A DNA stretch of 64,000 bases from Scalesia atractyloides (lineage: Eukaryota; Streptophyta; Magnoliopsida; Asterales; Asteraceae): contig CAMTDV010000018.1 of the NCBI GenBank assembly GCA_947069175.1, forward strand, positions 43,288,869-43,352,868, in the 5' to 3' direction. The notes under the pieces are model-generated. The model saw nothing but the letters and a program-made list of their open reading frames with translations, was not told where the DNA came from and did no database searches. Each line of letters opens with the position of its first letter. Position 1 is the stretch's first letter. The translations under genes were made by a program, and so were the position numbers. Below, piece by piece: positions 24,453 to 34,921 of the stretch.

Positions 24453-24976
24453 TATTTAAATTTGAATTAACTTTCAAGAATTTATGTTTCTATTCCATCT
24501 TTTAACTTAAAATTCATTTATATGATGTTTAAAAGTGAGTAATAAAAAATTGGTAATGCCATTGAAATTCCAATATTATATTCGGTTACCAAATATACAC
24601 ATAATTGATTGAAGGGTTTCTTATAATAAAGCCTAACCATATTTGAAAGTACCTAAAATGGTTCTTGTAAATAACTAAATTCATAAAAAAAATATATATG
24701 ATCCTGAAATAAAATATTTAAATTTGAATTAACTTTCAAGAATTTATGTTTCTATTCCATCTTTTAACTTAAAATTCATTTATATGATGTTTAAAAGTGA
24801 GTAATAAAAAATTGGTAATGCCATTGAAATTCCAATATTATATTCGGTTACCAAATATACACATAATTGATTGAAGGGTTTCTTATAATAAAGCCTAACC
24901 ATATTTGAAAGTACCTAAAATGGTTCTTGTAAATAACTAAATTCATAAAAAAAATATATATGATCCTGAAATAAGA
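24453..24976. repeat. 262-bp tandem duplication
   Basis: Two adjacent copies (24453-24714 and 24715-24976) appear identical by eye, beginning TATTTAAATTTGAATTAAC and ending GATCCTGAAATA. The near-perfect identity indicates a recent duplication or array contraction. No gene is inside. Confidence 0.93.
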
Positions 24977-25489
24977 TTTTTAATTTCATCACCCATGTTC
25001 ATAAGTTTAAACCATATATATATAATAAAAAAATTATTATATTGAATTCTCATTAAATAACAATTACTACCTCAGAATTCATGTTGTTCATCAAACAAAC
25101 ATTGAGCAGAAACTTTGAATCAGTACATGAAAAATGTCAAGAAATCCATCAAAGATTCATAAAAAAACTTAATTCTTACAAAAAAAAATCATGAATCTTG
25201 AAATATCCACATGAAAAGATGTCAGGAAAATACCAAATTTCGCGAAAATCTTAACAATTTACTAAAATCTTACATCTTGAAATACCCACATGAACAAAAA
25301 CAGCCCTAATCTAAACAAAATCGAGTAACAAATCTAAACAAAAAAGCCCAAATCTGAACTAATTGTAAAAAATGTAATCTGAACAAAAATAAAGGTTAAC
25401 AATAAAAACAAAGAGGAAAAGAACAATAACATACCTATGATCAATGACGATTGATTGGTGAAGAACGGAAAGAAGCTGATGTCGCAATG
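24977..25489. other. no gene seen
   Basis: AT-rich DNA with a few dispersed repeats (ATCTTGAAATACCCACATGAA-like phrases at about 25196 and 25274). Nothing coding is supported. Confidence 0.4.
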
Positions 25490-25982
25490 GGATTTAGGGT
25501 AACTTGATTTACTGTTGTGTTAGATATGGTTTCAAAAAATCAAAGACCAAGAAGGAAGAAGAACATACTTGTGATAAAGATTGATGAATCCCCTTCGTCT
25601 CCACCACTGCTCAAGTCGTTGTTTCTCAAACCCTAAACACCACCATCATCGTCTTCTATACTTAAGAAACATAGTAGAGGAACGGAAGAAGCATATTTGA
25701 GATTTTGATGAAGGATTACTGAACCAAATAACATGACGAACAACTTTGGTTTTTAGGGTTTGTGGAATGTGGAAGCGTCACAAAGAAGAATGAGTAAAAG
25801 AAGATATAAAGGATCCGTTTGGATTATTTGGTCGAATCGGATCCTATTCGGATCCTGCGTGGATGTTTTTTTTTGTGTATTGAGCTTTGAGAATGGATTC
25901 CCCCCAAAATCACCATATACTTACACGATAAGATGCCACATCAGCAAAAAAGCTCCACCATCACATGTCACATGACCCAAAT
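25490..25982 (+). mobile_element. right-hand subterminal part of the second Helitron-like segment
   Basis: Inverted match to 2990-3240 near the Helitron 3' end at 2900. The shared order is CCCTAAA-rich leader, AAAGAAGAATGAG, AAAGGATCC, TTGAGCTTTGAGAATGGATT, ATGCCACATCAGCAAAAAAG, CTCCACCA and TGTCACATGA. The match continues past the solo LTR at 28384 (CATCTCATTTATTTATATATA). The terminal hairpin and CTAG expected beyond that were not found; a MITE-like piece lies there. Within the window this segment carries the captured gene fragments from about 9.6 kb onwards. Confidence 0.5.
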
Positions 25983-26842
25983 TGTCACACCCTAACGGAT
26001 GGTGGAAACATCAGGGTAGTGGCACTAGGCGAATCAGATTGATCAAGAGATTCCATAACGATTTAATTCAAAGACAGTAATCAACATTTAACATCCCATA
26101 CTATTAAACTCATACAATCTTAAAACAACCATTACATATCAAACAAATCCCTTAAACATATAATCTGATCCGATCTTCCCTAGATTTATTACATGATTTC
26201 TAAAGATAAAAGAAACCTAAACTAGGCATCCGTAGCTAATCCTCAACATGCCACATATGTTAAAATAAAACGCCAATACAATTAAGTAAAGGTGAGCTTA
26301 CTAGTTTTGCATACAGTATAGATATAAAAGCGTTTAGCATACACCGCATGACATACGTAAGAGATGTGAACTATGTAACTACTTAGATTCATGCAAACCA
26401 ACAAACCGCGATTGATCGAGGCATGCGAACAAGCGTTCACATCCTAAAAGATAAAATAAATGCGAAATAAAAATGCGAGCCTTAACAACCCCGGGCCTCC
26501 GAGTGGCGGGTCAACCTCTAGTACACTATCATGTTAAGGGTGGCATACAAGCAATCAAGCAATACATACAATTCAGCAGATTTCACGTATAGTCATGTAA
26601 TTCAACAGGTAGCGAATAAGCGTTTGAGAGTTGTGTGATGTGTTTTAATATACGAACATATGTGACACCCAAAAGTGCGTTAAAGCGTAAAAAAGGTTCA
26701 AGTATACTCACAGTCAGTGCGTTTCGGGAGAGATGAGGGATTTGAGGAGTGTTGCGGAGAGTGCCGGATCAGCCTGTAAGCGAACAGAAGTGCATCATTC
26801 TTCCGAATTGCTGGAGCGGTTAAGTTTGAATTGGGTACAGGA

Positions 26843-27168
26843 CAAGTTCGGGTGAACTTGTATGTTTCCATACAGTTCGGCCGAACTTGTGAGGAATTCT
26901 TGTGTTTTGAGACAAGTTCGGGCGAACTTGTTAAGTTTCTCAAGGAAACTTGACAAGTTCGGTCGAACTTGTATAAAGTGTTGACAGAACCTGCAAGTTC
27001 GGCCGAACTTGTGAAGTTTCCTGAGAAACTTGACAAGTTCGAGCGAACTTGTGGTGTTCTGTTAAAGGTTTTGACTCAAGTTCGACCGAACTTGACCCAG
27101 AGGGTGCAAGTTCAAGCGAACTTGACTGTTGAGCTGTATAAAACTCAGTAAATCTCGAGCGAACTTGA
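26843..27168 (-). repeat. palindrome array 1 in solo LTR
   Basis: Nine copies of the CAAGTTCGNNCGAACTTG palindrome or variants start near 26843, 26873, 26913, 26952, 26993, 27032, 27075, 27106 and 27149. The two central bases differ between copies while the arms are largely kept. Confidence 0.92.
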
Positions 27169-27761
27169 TCGTTTTGGCATCCAAATCATGCGTTTATGCA
27201 CCGTTTGCTGAGGAAATCGAGTGTCCATCCCTCCAACCTTAAGCCACTGAGTAAAACTTAGGCTGGAGAGGTCTTTTGGAGCGAACTTAGCCATTTTACA
27301 GAAACTCGGGCTAATCCGGGCGAACTTGAAGGTTCGTACGGGTTAGTCCAGCTTGTGTAAAATGACGATTTCGTCCTTGTGCTTCCGGATCTAAGATCTA
27401 GCTCGACAACGCCTTGTTCCACTTCAAAGTGAACAAAACATACGTCGTTTAGTCCGAATATTGTGTAAAAATCAATGTTTTTGAAAGGTTTTACTCAGAT
27501 ACATGATCTGAGTGAAAAACAGAAGTTTTATAGAAAAAGATGAAGATTTTCGTAAACAGAAGAGATTTGATGAAAATGAAAGCAGAGCCTTGTGCAAAAT
27601 CGTTGTAAAACGTTGTTGAACATCATAGTAGTTGAATTGAATCTTACTTAAAAAAACAAAGGGTTTCGGGTTTTGAGAGCTCTGGGTGAACTTACAACAA
27701 GTTCAAATGAGAGAATGGAGCTGAGTATTTATAGGTGAAGGCAAAATGGGAGCTGGTGGAG

Positions 27762-27968
27762 TCAAGTTCGGTCGAACTTGTATGAATTCATACAAGTTCG
27801 GGCGATTTTGTTAATCTCTCACAGGATGCAAGTCAAGTTCGGCCGAACTTGCTGATTCTGTGAAGAATCAAGGCAAGTTCGAGCGAACTTGTGGGAAAGA
27901 TGGAGGTTTGTGTTTGGCCAGTCAAGTTCGGCTGAACTTGGGGTCACCCAAGTTCGAGCGAACTTGAC
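27762..27968 (-). repeat. palindrome array 2, upstream of the LTR TATA box
   Basis: Six copies start near 27762, 27791, 27834, 27873, 27922 and 27948. The nearest is about 28 bases from the TATA box, the same spacing as in the homologous LTR at 32.5 kb. Confidence 0.92.
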
Positions 27969-28403
27969 CCAAATGTTGGGTTTTATTCGTTTTTCGTTCG
28001 TTTATCGATTGTTCAGCGATGTAATTGAGTTATAAGGTAAGCGATGCGATGGCGAGTGTAATCATAACCATAAACACACATAACACATGATTAACATAAA
28101 ACCACATAATTAACTGCGTTTTGCGATGCGATGAGATAAGCGGTGTGATGGCACAAGTGTTTATTAAACAATAACACACTCGGCTCGTATAACAGCGTAT
28201 TTAGTTGTAATTGCGATTAGATTAGCAATGCGTTTAATAAGCGATTAGATGCGATATAACTATAATTCAACATAATTTAATTAACATAACTTTCTCACAA
28301 ACGAATCTTGGGATTACAAAAGGTAGATACAATGATAACAAAAAGAAAAAGATAACAACGAAATTCGGAGTTGTTACACAAATCATCTCATTTATTTATA
28401 TAT

Positions 28404-28604
28404 AATATGGGAACATTGTTCACCCTGTATAAATTTTTTAATATTTTTGAAAGTGGTTGTGAGTGGAGGAGAGAGAAAAGGTAATGATAAAAGAATAGAA
28501 TAATATTATTTAATTGAAAAAGAGAGAAAAAAGTAGCTGTTTTTAGTGTAAATTTATGGATATGGATAAGAAAATCACTGTGAATGCTCTTATAAACCAG
28601 CCCA
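28404..28604. mobile_element. possible MITE
   Basis: About 200 bases between Helitron-like sequence and the SINE site, with GGGAACATTGTTCACC near the left and CACTGTGAATGCTCTTATA near the right. The length and flavour suit a MITE, but clear terminal inverted repeats and a target duplication could not be fixed. Confidence 0.3.
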
Positions 28605-28621
28605 TGTGTATAGTTATTTTT

Positions 28622-28844
28622 TTTACCGGAAAATTTGAATCACTGACGGACCACTGGAGTATCATCGTGCCACCATCGAAACCACCCGATCATATTCATC
28701 TCCACTAGGCATAATGCCTATACACCAATTCAGGAGGAAACCCAATAGATATGGGAACCCCCTTGTGGGAATCGAACCCAGGACCTATTGGTCCCAAAGC
28801 CTTATCCCACCTCCAGAATGCCACTAGGCTATAAAGCTATGGAC
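28622..28844 (-). mobile_element. tRNA-derived SINE
   Basis: Read on the minus strand it begins with an A-box-like TAGCCTAGTGGCA, followed by a B box GGTTCGATTCC, a tRNA-unrelated body and an A-rich tail. A perfect 16-bp direct repeat, GTGTATAGTTATTTTT, flanks it (28606-28621 and 28845-28860). This is the structure of a plant SINE mobilised by LINE machinery. It is full length as far as can be judged. Confidence 0.85.
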
Positions 28845-28861
28845 GTGTATAGTTATTTTTA

Positions 28862-29628
28862 TTTACAAGTATAGGGATATATGTATATGTGTGTATATTA
28901 GATGTTAATTAAAAATTATATAAATAATGGAATCATTTAGGGTCACGGGTTAACTAAAACTCGATAGGGTAAGCTCGGGCTCAATTCGTGTCTTTTTTTT
29001 TAAATAGAGCTTGAGTACACCATAACTAGTCCATGAAAGCAACTAAAACTCGAAAACTTCATATTTACCTCAAAAGTTTTCCAAAACTTTATATTTTCCA
29101 TCCAACTTTGACCTAAAAAATTTCCCTCTTAGGCTACTATGGCAACCATTTCTTTGGGTTGGTTGCCATGTGAATTTAATAAAAATGAAAAAAACAATTC
29201 TTTATTAGAAAAAGTCCACAACCTGGTTGCCATGACAACCTAAGTTGCAACCCAACATCATACCACATGTCAAAATTTAATTGGTGTATTATTTTTTTCT
29301 TTCTTTTTTAATTTTTGTTAACTGCTAATTTCTCAAATAATTTAATTACTCAATTAATTTATAATATTTAATCTTGAAAACAACATTCAATACACTATAT
29401 TTTTTAGTTTATTTTTATGAACATCTAGATATAGATCCTATTAATAATAGAGTTCTTTCAAAAATTGTATTTTTAGTATAAAAAAGATATTAATGTTTTA
29501 ACTTTTTTGTTTTTATATGTAATATAAATAGTTTGTAAGAATCAAAAATAAAATTGTTATTTTATTATTTCTAAAAAAATTATATAATATACAATAATAA
29601 TAAATCTTATTTATTTAATAAAATATTA
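28862..29628. other. no gene; AT-rich spacer
   Basis: No coding sequence is supported. A TGGTTGCCATG motif recurs in both orientations at 29136-29170 and 29221-29250, possibly a small foldback remnant. Confidence 0.35.
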
Positions 29629-30055
29629 GTTCGGGTTAGATTGTAAATGTAAGTGAAAAATTGAATTGGGTTGGGTAGGTGAAAAAGAAAGAAATTTGCT
29701 TTTTAATAAAATATTGGGTTGGGTTGGGTTGGGTTGGGATATTGGATAGTAGATAGTCTTACCCTCGTATCTCTTATTCAATTCCCAGTTGGGATCACCA
29801 AAAAGGGGGTTTTCTTCTGAGATGTATTAATACTTCCATAGTTCGGGTTAGATTGTAAATGTAAGTGAAAAATTGAATTGGGTTGTGTAGGTGAAAAAGA
29901 AAGAAATTTGTTTTTTAATAAAATATTGGGTTGGGTTGGGTTGGGTTGGGATATTGGATAGTAGATAATAGTCTTACCCTCATATCTCTTATTCAATTCC
30001 CAGTTGGGATCACCAAAAAGGGGGTTTTCTTCTGAGTTGTATTAATACTTCCATA
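29629..30055 (+). repeat. tandem duplication with GGGTT tracts
   Basis: Two copies of a 212-215 bp unit (29629-29840, 29841-30055). Each contains four consecutive GGGTT repeats and ends in CAGTTGGGATCACC...TTCCATA. The copies are nearly identical. The G-tracts could form a quadruplex. The unit lies just upstream of the exon-bearing region, so it may be a duplicated promoter or 5' leader. Confidence 0.88.
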
Positions 30056-30059
30056 GTTC

Positions 30060-31858
30060 CCTCCAAAAATCAATCATTCTTATCGATGATTTCTTCAATA
30101 ATATTTTGTTTACTCTGGTCAATTTACAGGTAAACTGATTTCTTTTCCCCATATTTATTCGTCCATCTCATCTTTTTTTTATTTGTGTGACATGAATTCT
30201 CCATGGAGATCGAATCAAACTTCTCTGTTTTGTGTATTTTTTGTTATTTTTGCAACAGAGATCCGTCTCTAACATTGATGCTTTGGCTTTTGTGGTGAAT
30301 TTTGAGACTAATTTTGCTTAGTTTTGGCAATAATTAGGGTTTCACTTAATTTATTTTTGTTGATTTTTTGTTCTAAAATCCGTCTGTGCATCTTGTTTTG
30401 TTTGTTAAACTGTACGTGATGATAATTGTATGGGGTTTACCTTTTGTTCTTCAAATAAGAACTTAAATAATTGAGAGAATTGCAACAGCTATATGTTGAC
30501 GATTCACAAACTTCTCCATTTCATATTTCCATTGAAATGTTTCATAGCTTTTTTGAAGGTTACAGAAGACTGGAATTAGGTCACTCATGTTTGTTTTCTA
30601 TCAGGTTTTAAAGTTTATTTGTTTGCTCGGGTTTAATCTAGGTCATGTAGGTCGTATTGTGGTTTGCTCCAGTAGTTAAGAAGACCAAGACGCTATTTCG
30701 AGCTAATAATGTGTTGTTGTAGTTAAGATTTTTAATTTACATCATGTGCTTCTTGCATCCTAGTTTACATAAGAGTAGATTAAATTTGTAAACTGTCGTT
30801 AAATTTGCTGCAGAAATTCGTATAGGCAGAGGTGGCTCCGTCGTTGAATTGTAATCTGGCAGGGGAGTATATCTGGATTTGTAATGAATAGGTATTTGGA
30901 ACTGGAGATATTGCCATTTTTAAGATGGTAGCTTCGGTTTGGAGGGTATAACCGGTTGCTTGCTGATGATATACAATGGAGACTAGCATACATTTGAAAG
31001 GACATGAGCACGGGCTAGGCTCATGCTTGTTTACTAAACGAGCTTGTTTTTAGGCACGGGCGCGGACTCGGGCTCATTTAAGCTCTTTTCGAGCCGAGCT
31101 CGCCTTGTTTGCACCCCTAATTATTTTGTTATTAAAGTTTATTGAGATATAATTATTTTTTAATTTTCCTTTAAAGTTCAGTTTTATGATCCACCACAGG
31201 AACGTCAGGTCTTTTTCATGATGTCATGAATGAAAAACTTTACAAGGAAGTAATTATAAAGGTTGAAGTATGCCCAGGTATGTTGACTATAGACGTTTTA
31301 ACTTCTTTAAACTTATCAGTTATAACTTAACATATGATGTGCATCCAGGCTAACAGATGATGTTATTCAGACTATTTCAATATTATTCAATTTGGTTTAA
31401 TTTTATTATAAACTAGGTTAAGTGTATATTAAACTTAAATAAAAAACTTCATGCTTTTTTTAGTTAGTATAGTTTATGTTTAGGACCTTTGGCACTTTTA
31501 ATTTAGATTAAAGGTCTCAGATAGATACTACTTACACATACTTACGGAAAGCAAATTGTTTTATCTTGAACATAGCATTCAAGGATGTGTTGTCTTATGC
31601 ATGACCAAAACGGACGGATCAGAGGCAATTAGAGAAGAAAATTTAGAGCTTTCACAAAGACTTGGTAAGTAATATTTGATTCATCCATTTAATTACACAA
31701 GTCTGTTTATTAGTAACCATCTTGATCAGAGCCAAGATAATAAAATTTGTTATATTTTAGTTTGGGGATATTTTAAATTTGCTTGAGCAGTAGCGAAAGA
31801 GTTTTTTCGCCTTCATGATATGGCATGTAGAACTTTTCTCCTTGATGCTACAAAATAA
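30060..31858 (+). pseudogene. 5' part of an unidentified multi-exon gene, truncated by retroelements
   Basis: Three exons with GT-AG borders splice in consistent phase. 31200-31277 reads TSGLFHDVMNEKLYKEVIIK and VEVCP. 31584-31664 reads GCVVLCMTKTDGSEAIREEN and LELSQRL. 31791-31855 reads VAKEFFRLHDMACRTFLLDA and TK, then a stop. The protein has heptad-like, charged stretches; no family is recognised. A leader-like stretch ending CAG before GTAAAC near 30129 could be a first exon, but no start codon was placed. A retroelement begins at 31878. The C-terminal coding tail at 50642 might belong to it. Confidence 0.5.
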
Positions 31859-31877
31859 TGATCTCTAAATATGTTTA

Positions 31878-32815
31878 TGTAACAACTCTAAATTTCGTTG
31901 TAATTATTTTTCGTGTATGTCAACTCATTGTACTCCGAGATTCGTTTATAAGAAAGTTAGGTTAATTAAATTATGTTTGTTACAGCTATATCACATCTAA
32001 TCACTTATTAAACGCATCGCTAATCTAATCGCAATCACAAGTAGCTATGCTACCATAAGAGTCGAGTGAGTTATTGTTTAATAAACACTTGTGCCATCGC
32101 ATCGCTTATCTCATCGCATCGCAAATCGCAGTTAATTATGTGGAATTATGTTTTATGTGTGTTATATTTGCTTATGTGATGGCTATAATGCTATCGCAAC
32201 GCTCTCACGCTCGAATCGCTAAATCGCACTATTATATTAATTATAACGCTTAATATATCTATCTAATACGAACCGAATCGCCAAAAGAACACTTAACGTG
32301 AAATAATCAAACGAAACTTGGCCCATTGGTCAAGTTCGGCCGAACTTGTATATCACAAGTACGCCCGAACTTGCCTAAGCCATAATAACATTATAAATTC
32401 AACAAGTCCGCCCGGACTTGCTCTCAAAACACCAGAAAACAGCAAGTCCGCTCGAACTTGTACCAAGTTCGCCCGAACTTGATACAAGTTCGGCCGAACT
32501 TGATGTCTGCTCTCCCAAATCTCACATCACCTATAAATACTCAGCTCTATTATCTCATTTGAACTTGCTGCAAGTTTGCCCGGAGCTCCCCAAAACCGAA
32601 ACCCTTTGTTTTTTAAGTAAGATTCAACCCGTTTTCAACTACAACAACGTTCTACAACGTTTTACAACGATTTTGCACAAGGCACTGCCTTCGTTTTTCA
32701 TCAAATCTCTTTTGTTTATGAAAATCTTCATCTTTTTAGATCCGAGTAAAACCTTTAAAACATCGATTTTTACACAATATTCGGACTAAACGACATATTC
32801 GATTTTCACTCACTC
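31878..32815 (+). mobile_element. partial gypsy LTR, plus strand
   Basis: Starts TGTAACAACTC and is homologous to the minus-strand solo LTR at 25983-28378 as far as AATATTCGGACTAAACGAC (about 32795). There it jumps directly into gag, so the rest of the LTR, the primer site and the gag N-terminus are deleted. A TATA box is at 32531-32539. Six CAAGTTCG-type palindromes lie upstream of it at 32331-32503. Confidence 0.75.
32331..32503 (+). repeat. palindrome array upstream of TATA in partial LTR
   Basis: Six copies of CAAGTTCGNNCGAACTTG or variants (starts near 32331, 32356, 32402, 32442, 32464, 32484). The copy at 32402 is changed in both arms symmetrically (CAAGTCCG / CGGACTTG), keeping the palindrome. 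Confidence 0.9.
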
Positions 32816-33252
32816 AGATCTACACTGACCGATACGAGGAGTTGAGTTTGTTATGTCCGAAGATGGTAACGCCTTTGGATAAGGCGATTGAGAAATACAT
32901 CGATGGCTTGCCTGATTCTGTTCAGGACATTGTTACTAGAAGTAATCCTACCACTGTTCGATAGGCCGTTGAGCTAGCTGCAACCCTGACCGAGTCTCAG
33001 GTCAAAACGGGTAACCTTCATCGCAAGGGCGATAAGAAAAAGGAAGCTAAAACCACCCAAGAGAAATAAAAGGAAAACAAAGCAGAACCTTCCAATAGAT
33101 CTAGGAAGCGTAAGGCTTCGCAATACTTTGCCGTGACCACACAACCAAATCAAGCTGCTCCTAACCCACCAGCTCAGCCTCCTGCGAGGAAACCATATGC
33201 TGGAACTGCACCATTTTGTAACCGGTGCAACGGTCACCACCAAGCTCATTTA

Positions 33253-34921
33253 AATTACATCAAATAAGGCATAAAACTAACCCTTTTTAGTACTAATGTT
33301 GGAAAAGGCACGTTTCTTTCTTCCTTTTGTATTTTCAGAATAAAATGAGCTCAAACGAATAAAAGAAGCAAATAAGCAGCCAAAACCAAAATAAATACAC
33401 AAAGAAGGAATAACGTACCATGCCTGACCCCTCAGCAACACCCCCAAAGACAAAAACAAGATACAGAAGCTGACCACGGGGCCGTGCCCAGCCAGGCATG
33501 GGGCATGGTCAGCCATTACACTTGAAGACAAAACCTGTAGAAGCTTCTACGCCCACCATGGGGCCGTGCCCAGACCAACATGGGGCGTGGTCAACTCTAA
33601 GATTTGCAGAATCTTGATAGTATAGCGAAGAGTTGACCACGGGGCCGTGCCCAGGAGACACGGGTCGTATGGGGCCCTCTGCTGACAGCTGCAATTAAAG
33701 AAGGAAGAGAAGATGATGGCACGGGTCGTGCCCGCTTGACACGGGGTCGTGGCCGGGCTACTGTTTGGACTTTAAATAGGGGTGCTTGGTTCACTTCAAA
33801 GGCATCCCTTGGCAAACCACTTCTCTCTCACTTTGCCACCACTCCACCACCACTACAACACCAACAACAACCACCATCATCCATCTAGCATCTAGAGTGT
33901 GTAGTAGTCTCAGGATCCAAGATTGATAGTAAGGGTTCTTGTCAAACAAAGGTCATGTTTGGCTAAATTCCTTACATCACTTGGTGAAGACTAATATTTT
34001 ATGTATTACTTTAAGTTTTTAATATTTCGGCACTTTTTAATTGGGTATGTATTAATGACTTTAATAACTAATTCTTATGTTGAAAGTGAATTTTCCTAAT
34101 CATTTCTTCATGATGTCATTGATTTGCTCATTCGTGTCTTTACGGTCTATATAAAGCACGTTAACTACTTGGAAAGGGGTTAGAATGGTGGTTTGGTAGT
34201 TCTTGTCTCGTTCAGTGTATAGATCCAGCGAGGACTTGGTTCAAGCTTACTATGACCTCCTTCAATGCCCCAAAGGTATTGGATGGCGGGGGTGCGAATA
34301 GTTTGAACCCCTCATATGTAAATTACTATTAGAACTTTAAACAGGCTTCTTGGGATTGGATCCTTGCTGACTCAAACCACTTAGCCGAGGGTAACGTCAC
34401 CTTCAAAGAGGGGCCTACCATTTTTCGCATTAATAACTTATTTAATTATCCTCCAATATTCCGATCCTTTGGGATTGTATCCCTGCTGACTCAAACCACT
34501 GGGTTGAGGGTAACGTCATCTTCAAAAGAGGAGTCTACTGCTATAACTAAGATAATATCTTAAAAAGTCCGAAAGTGCGAAAACTATCAAAGGATACATA
34601 AAGGAGAAGTTAGATCCAAGTGATTCTATCTTGTCTATTTGTATTTTATTTTATTTATCTTAAATTTAATTTTATGCATTAGAAATCTTTTATCAAAAAT
34701 TTGGATCGATTAGACGTTGACGCTAAACCGGTATTAAACCTCTTGTGTCCGTGGACGATCTCGGTATCTTACCAACACTATACTACGTTTACGATGGGTG
34801 CACTTGCCCAAGTGTGTGGTTAGTATTAGTTAATTATCGTGTTTTGTAAATTTAAAACTTGACTAACGCGTAAAATAGGCTCAAAATATTAATAAATTCA
34901 TAACACGCTTTACGCACACCA
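33253..34921 (+). mobile_element. LTR-like insert in gag (Tat/Ogre-type), 20-bp flanking duplication
   Basis: The insert splits gag and is flanked by identical GTCACCACCAAGCTCATTTA (33233-33252 and 34922-34941). It contains GCATAAAACTAACCCTTTTT, a TATA-like TTTAAATAGG at 33771, and ends ACGCACACCA. This resembles LTRs of large Asteraceae gypsy elements (from memory). It does not start with TG, and a 20-bp duplication is far longer than the usual 5, so the mode of insertion is unclear. Confidence 0.6.
33474..33765 (+). repeat. about 80-bp tandem units with GGGGCCGTGCCC palindromes
   Basis: Units start near 33474, 33554, 33635 and 33718, each with CACGGGGCCGTGCCC or a variant and a trailing TGGGGCRTGGTC. 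They lie directly upstream of the TATA-like site at 33771. Confidence 0.85.

Larger units (their letters stand above)
25983..28378 (-). mobile_element. solo LTR (gypsy type) with palindrome arrays
   Basis: On the minus strand it runs TGTAACAACTCCG (28378) to TTAGGGTGTGACA (25983), 2396 bp. A perfect CAAAT target duplication flanks it (25978-25982, 28379-28383). It has no internal region. Its TATA box is at about 27725-27734 (minus). Two clusters of CAAGTTCGNNCGAACTTG-type palindromes lie at 27762-27968 (upstream of TATA) and 26843-27168 (downstream). The first half is homologous to the partial plus-strand LTR at 31878-32815. Confidence 0.88.

Noticed and set aside
29778..29996. Open frame rich in SQPNPTQPN
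   Set aside because: It is the complement of the GGGTT tracts in a tandem duplication.
30814..30891. Extra exon upstream of 31200 in the truncated gene
   Set aside because: It has AG and GT borders but contains stops in the phase needed to join the next exon.
32331..32503. Heat-shock elements
   Set aside because: The palindromes have TTC and GAA separated by four bases, whereas the heat-shock element has two; no nGAAn triplet series was found.
33509..33815. Overlapping minus-strand frames in the 33.5-kb GC-rich stretch
   Set aside because: They are produced by the tandem GGGGCCGTGCCC units and lie in an LTR-like promoter region.
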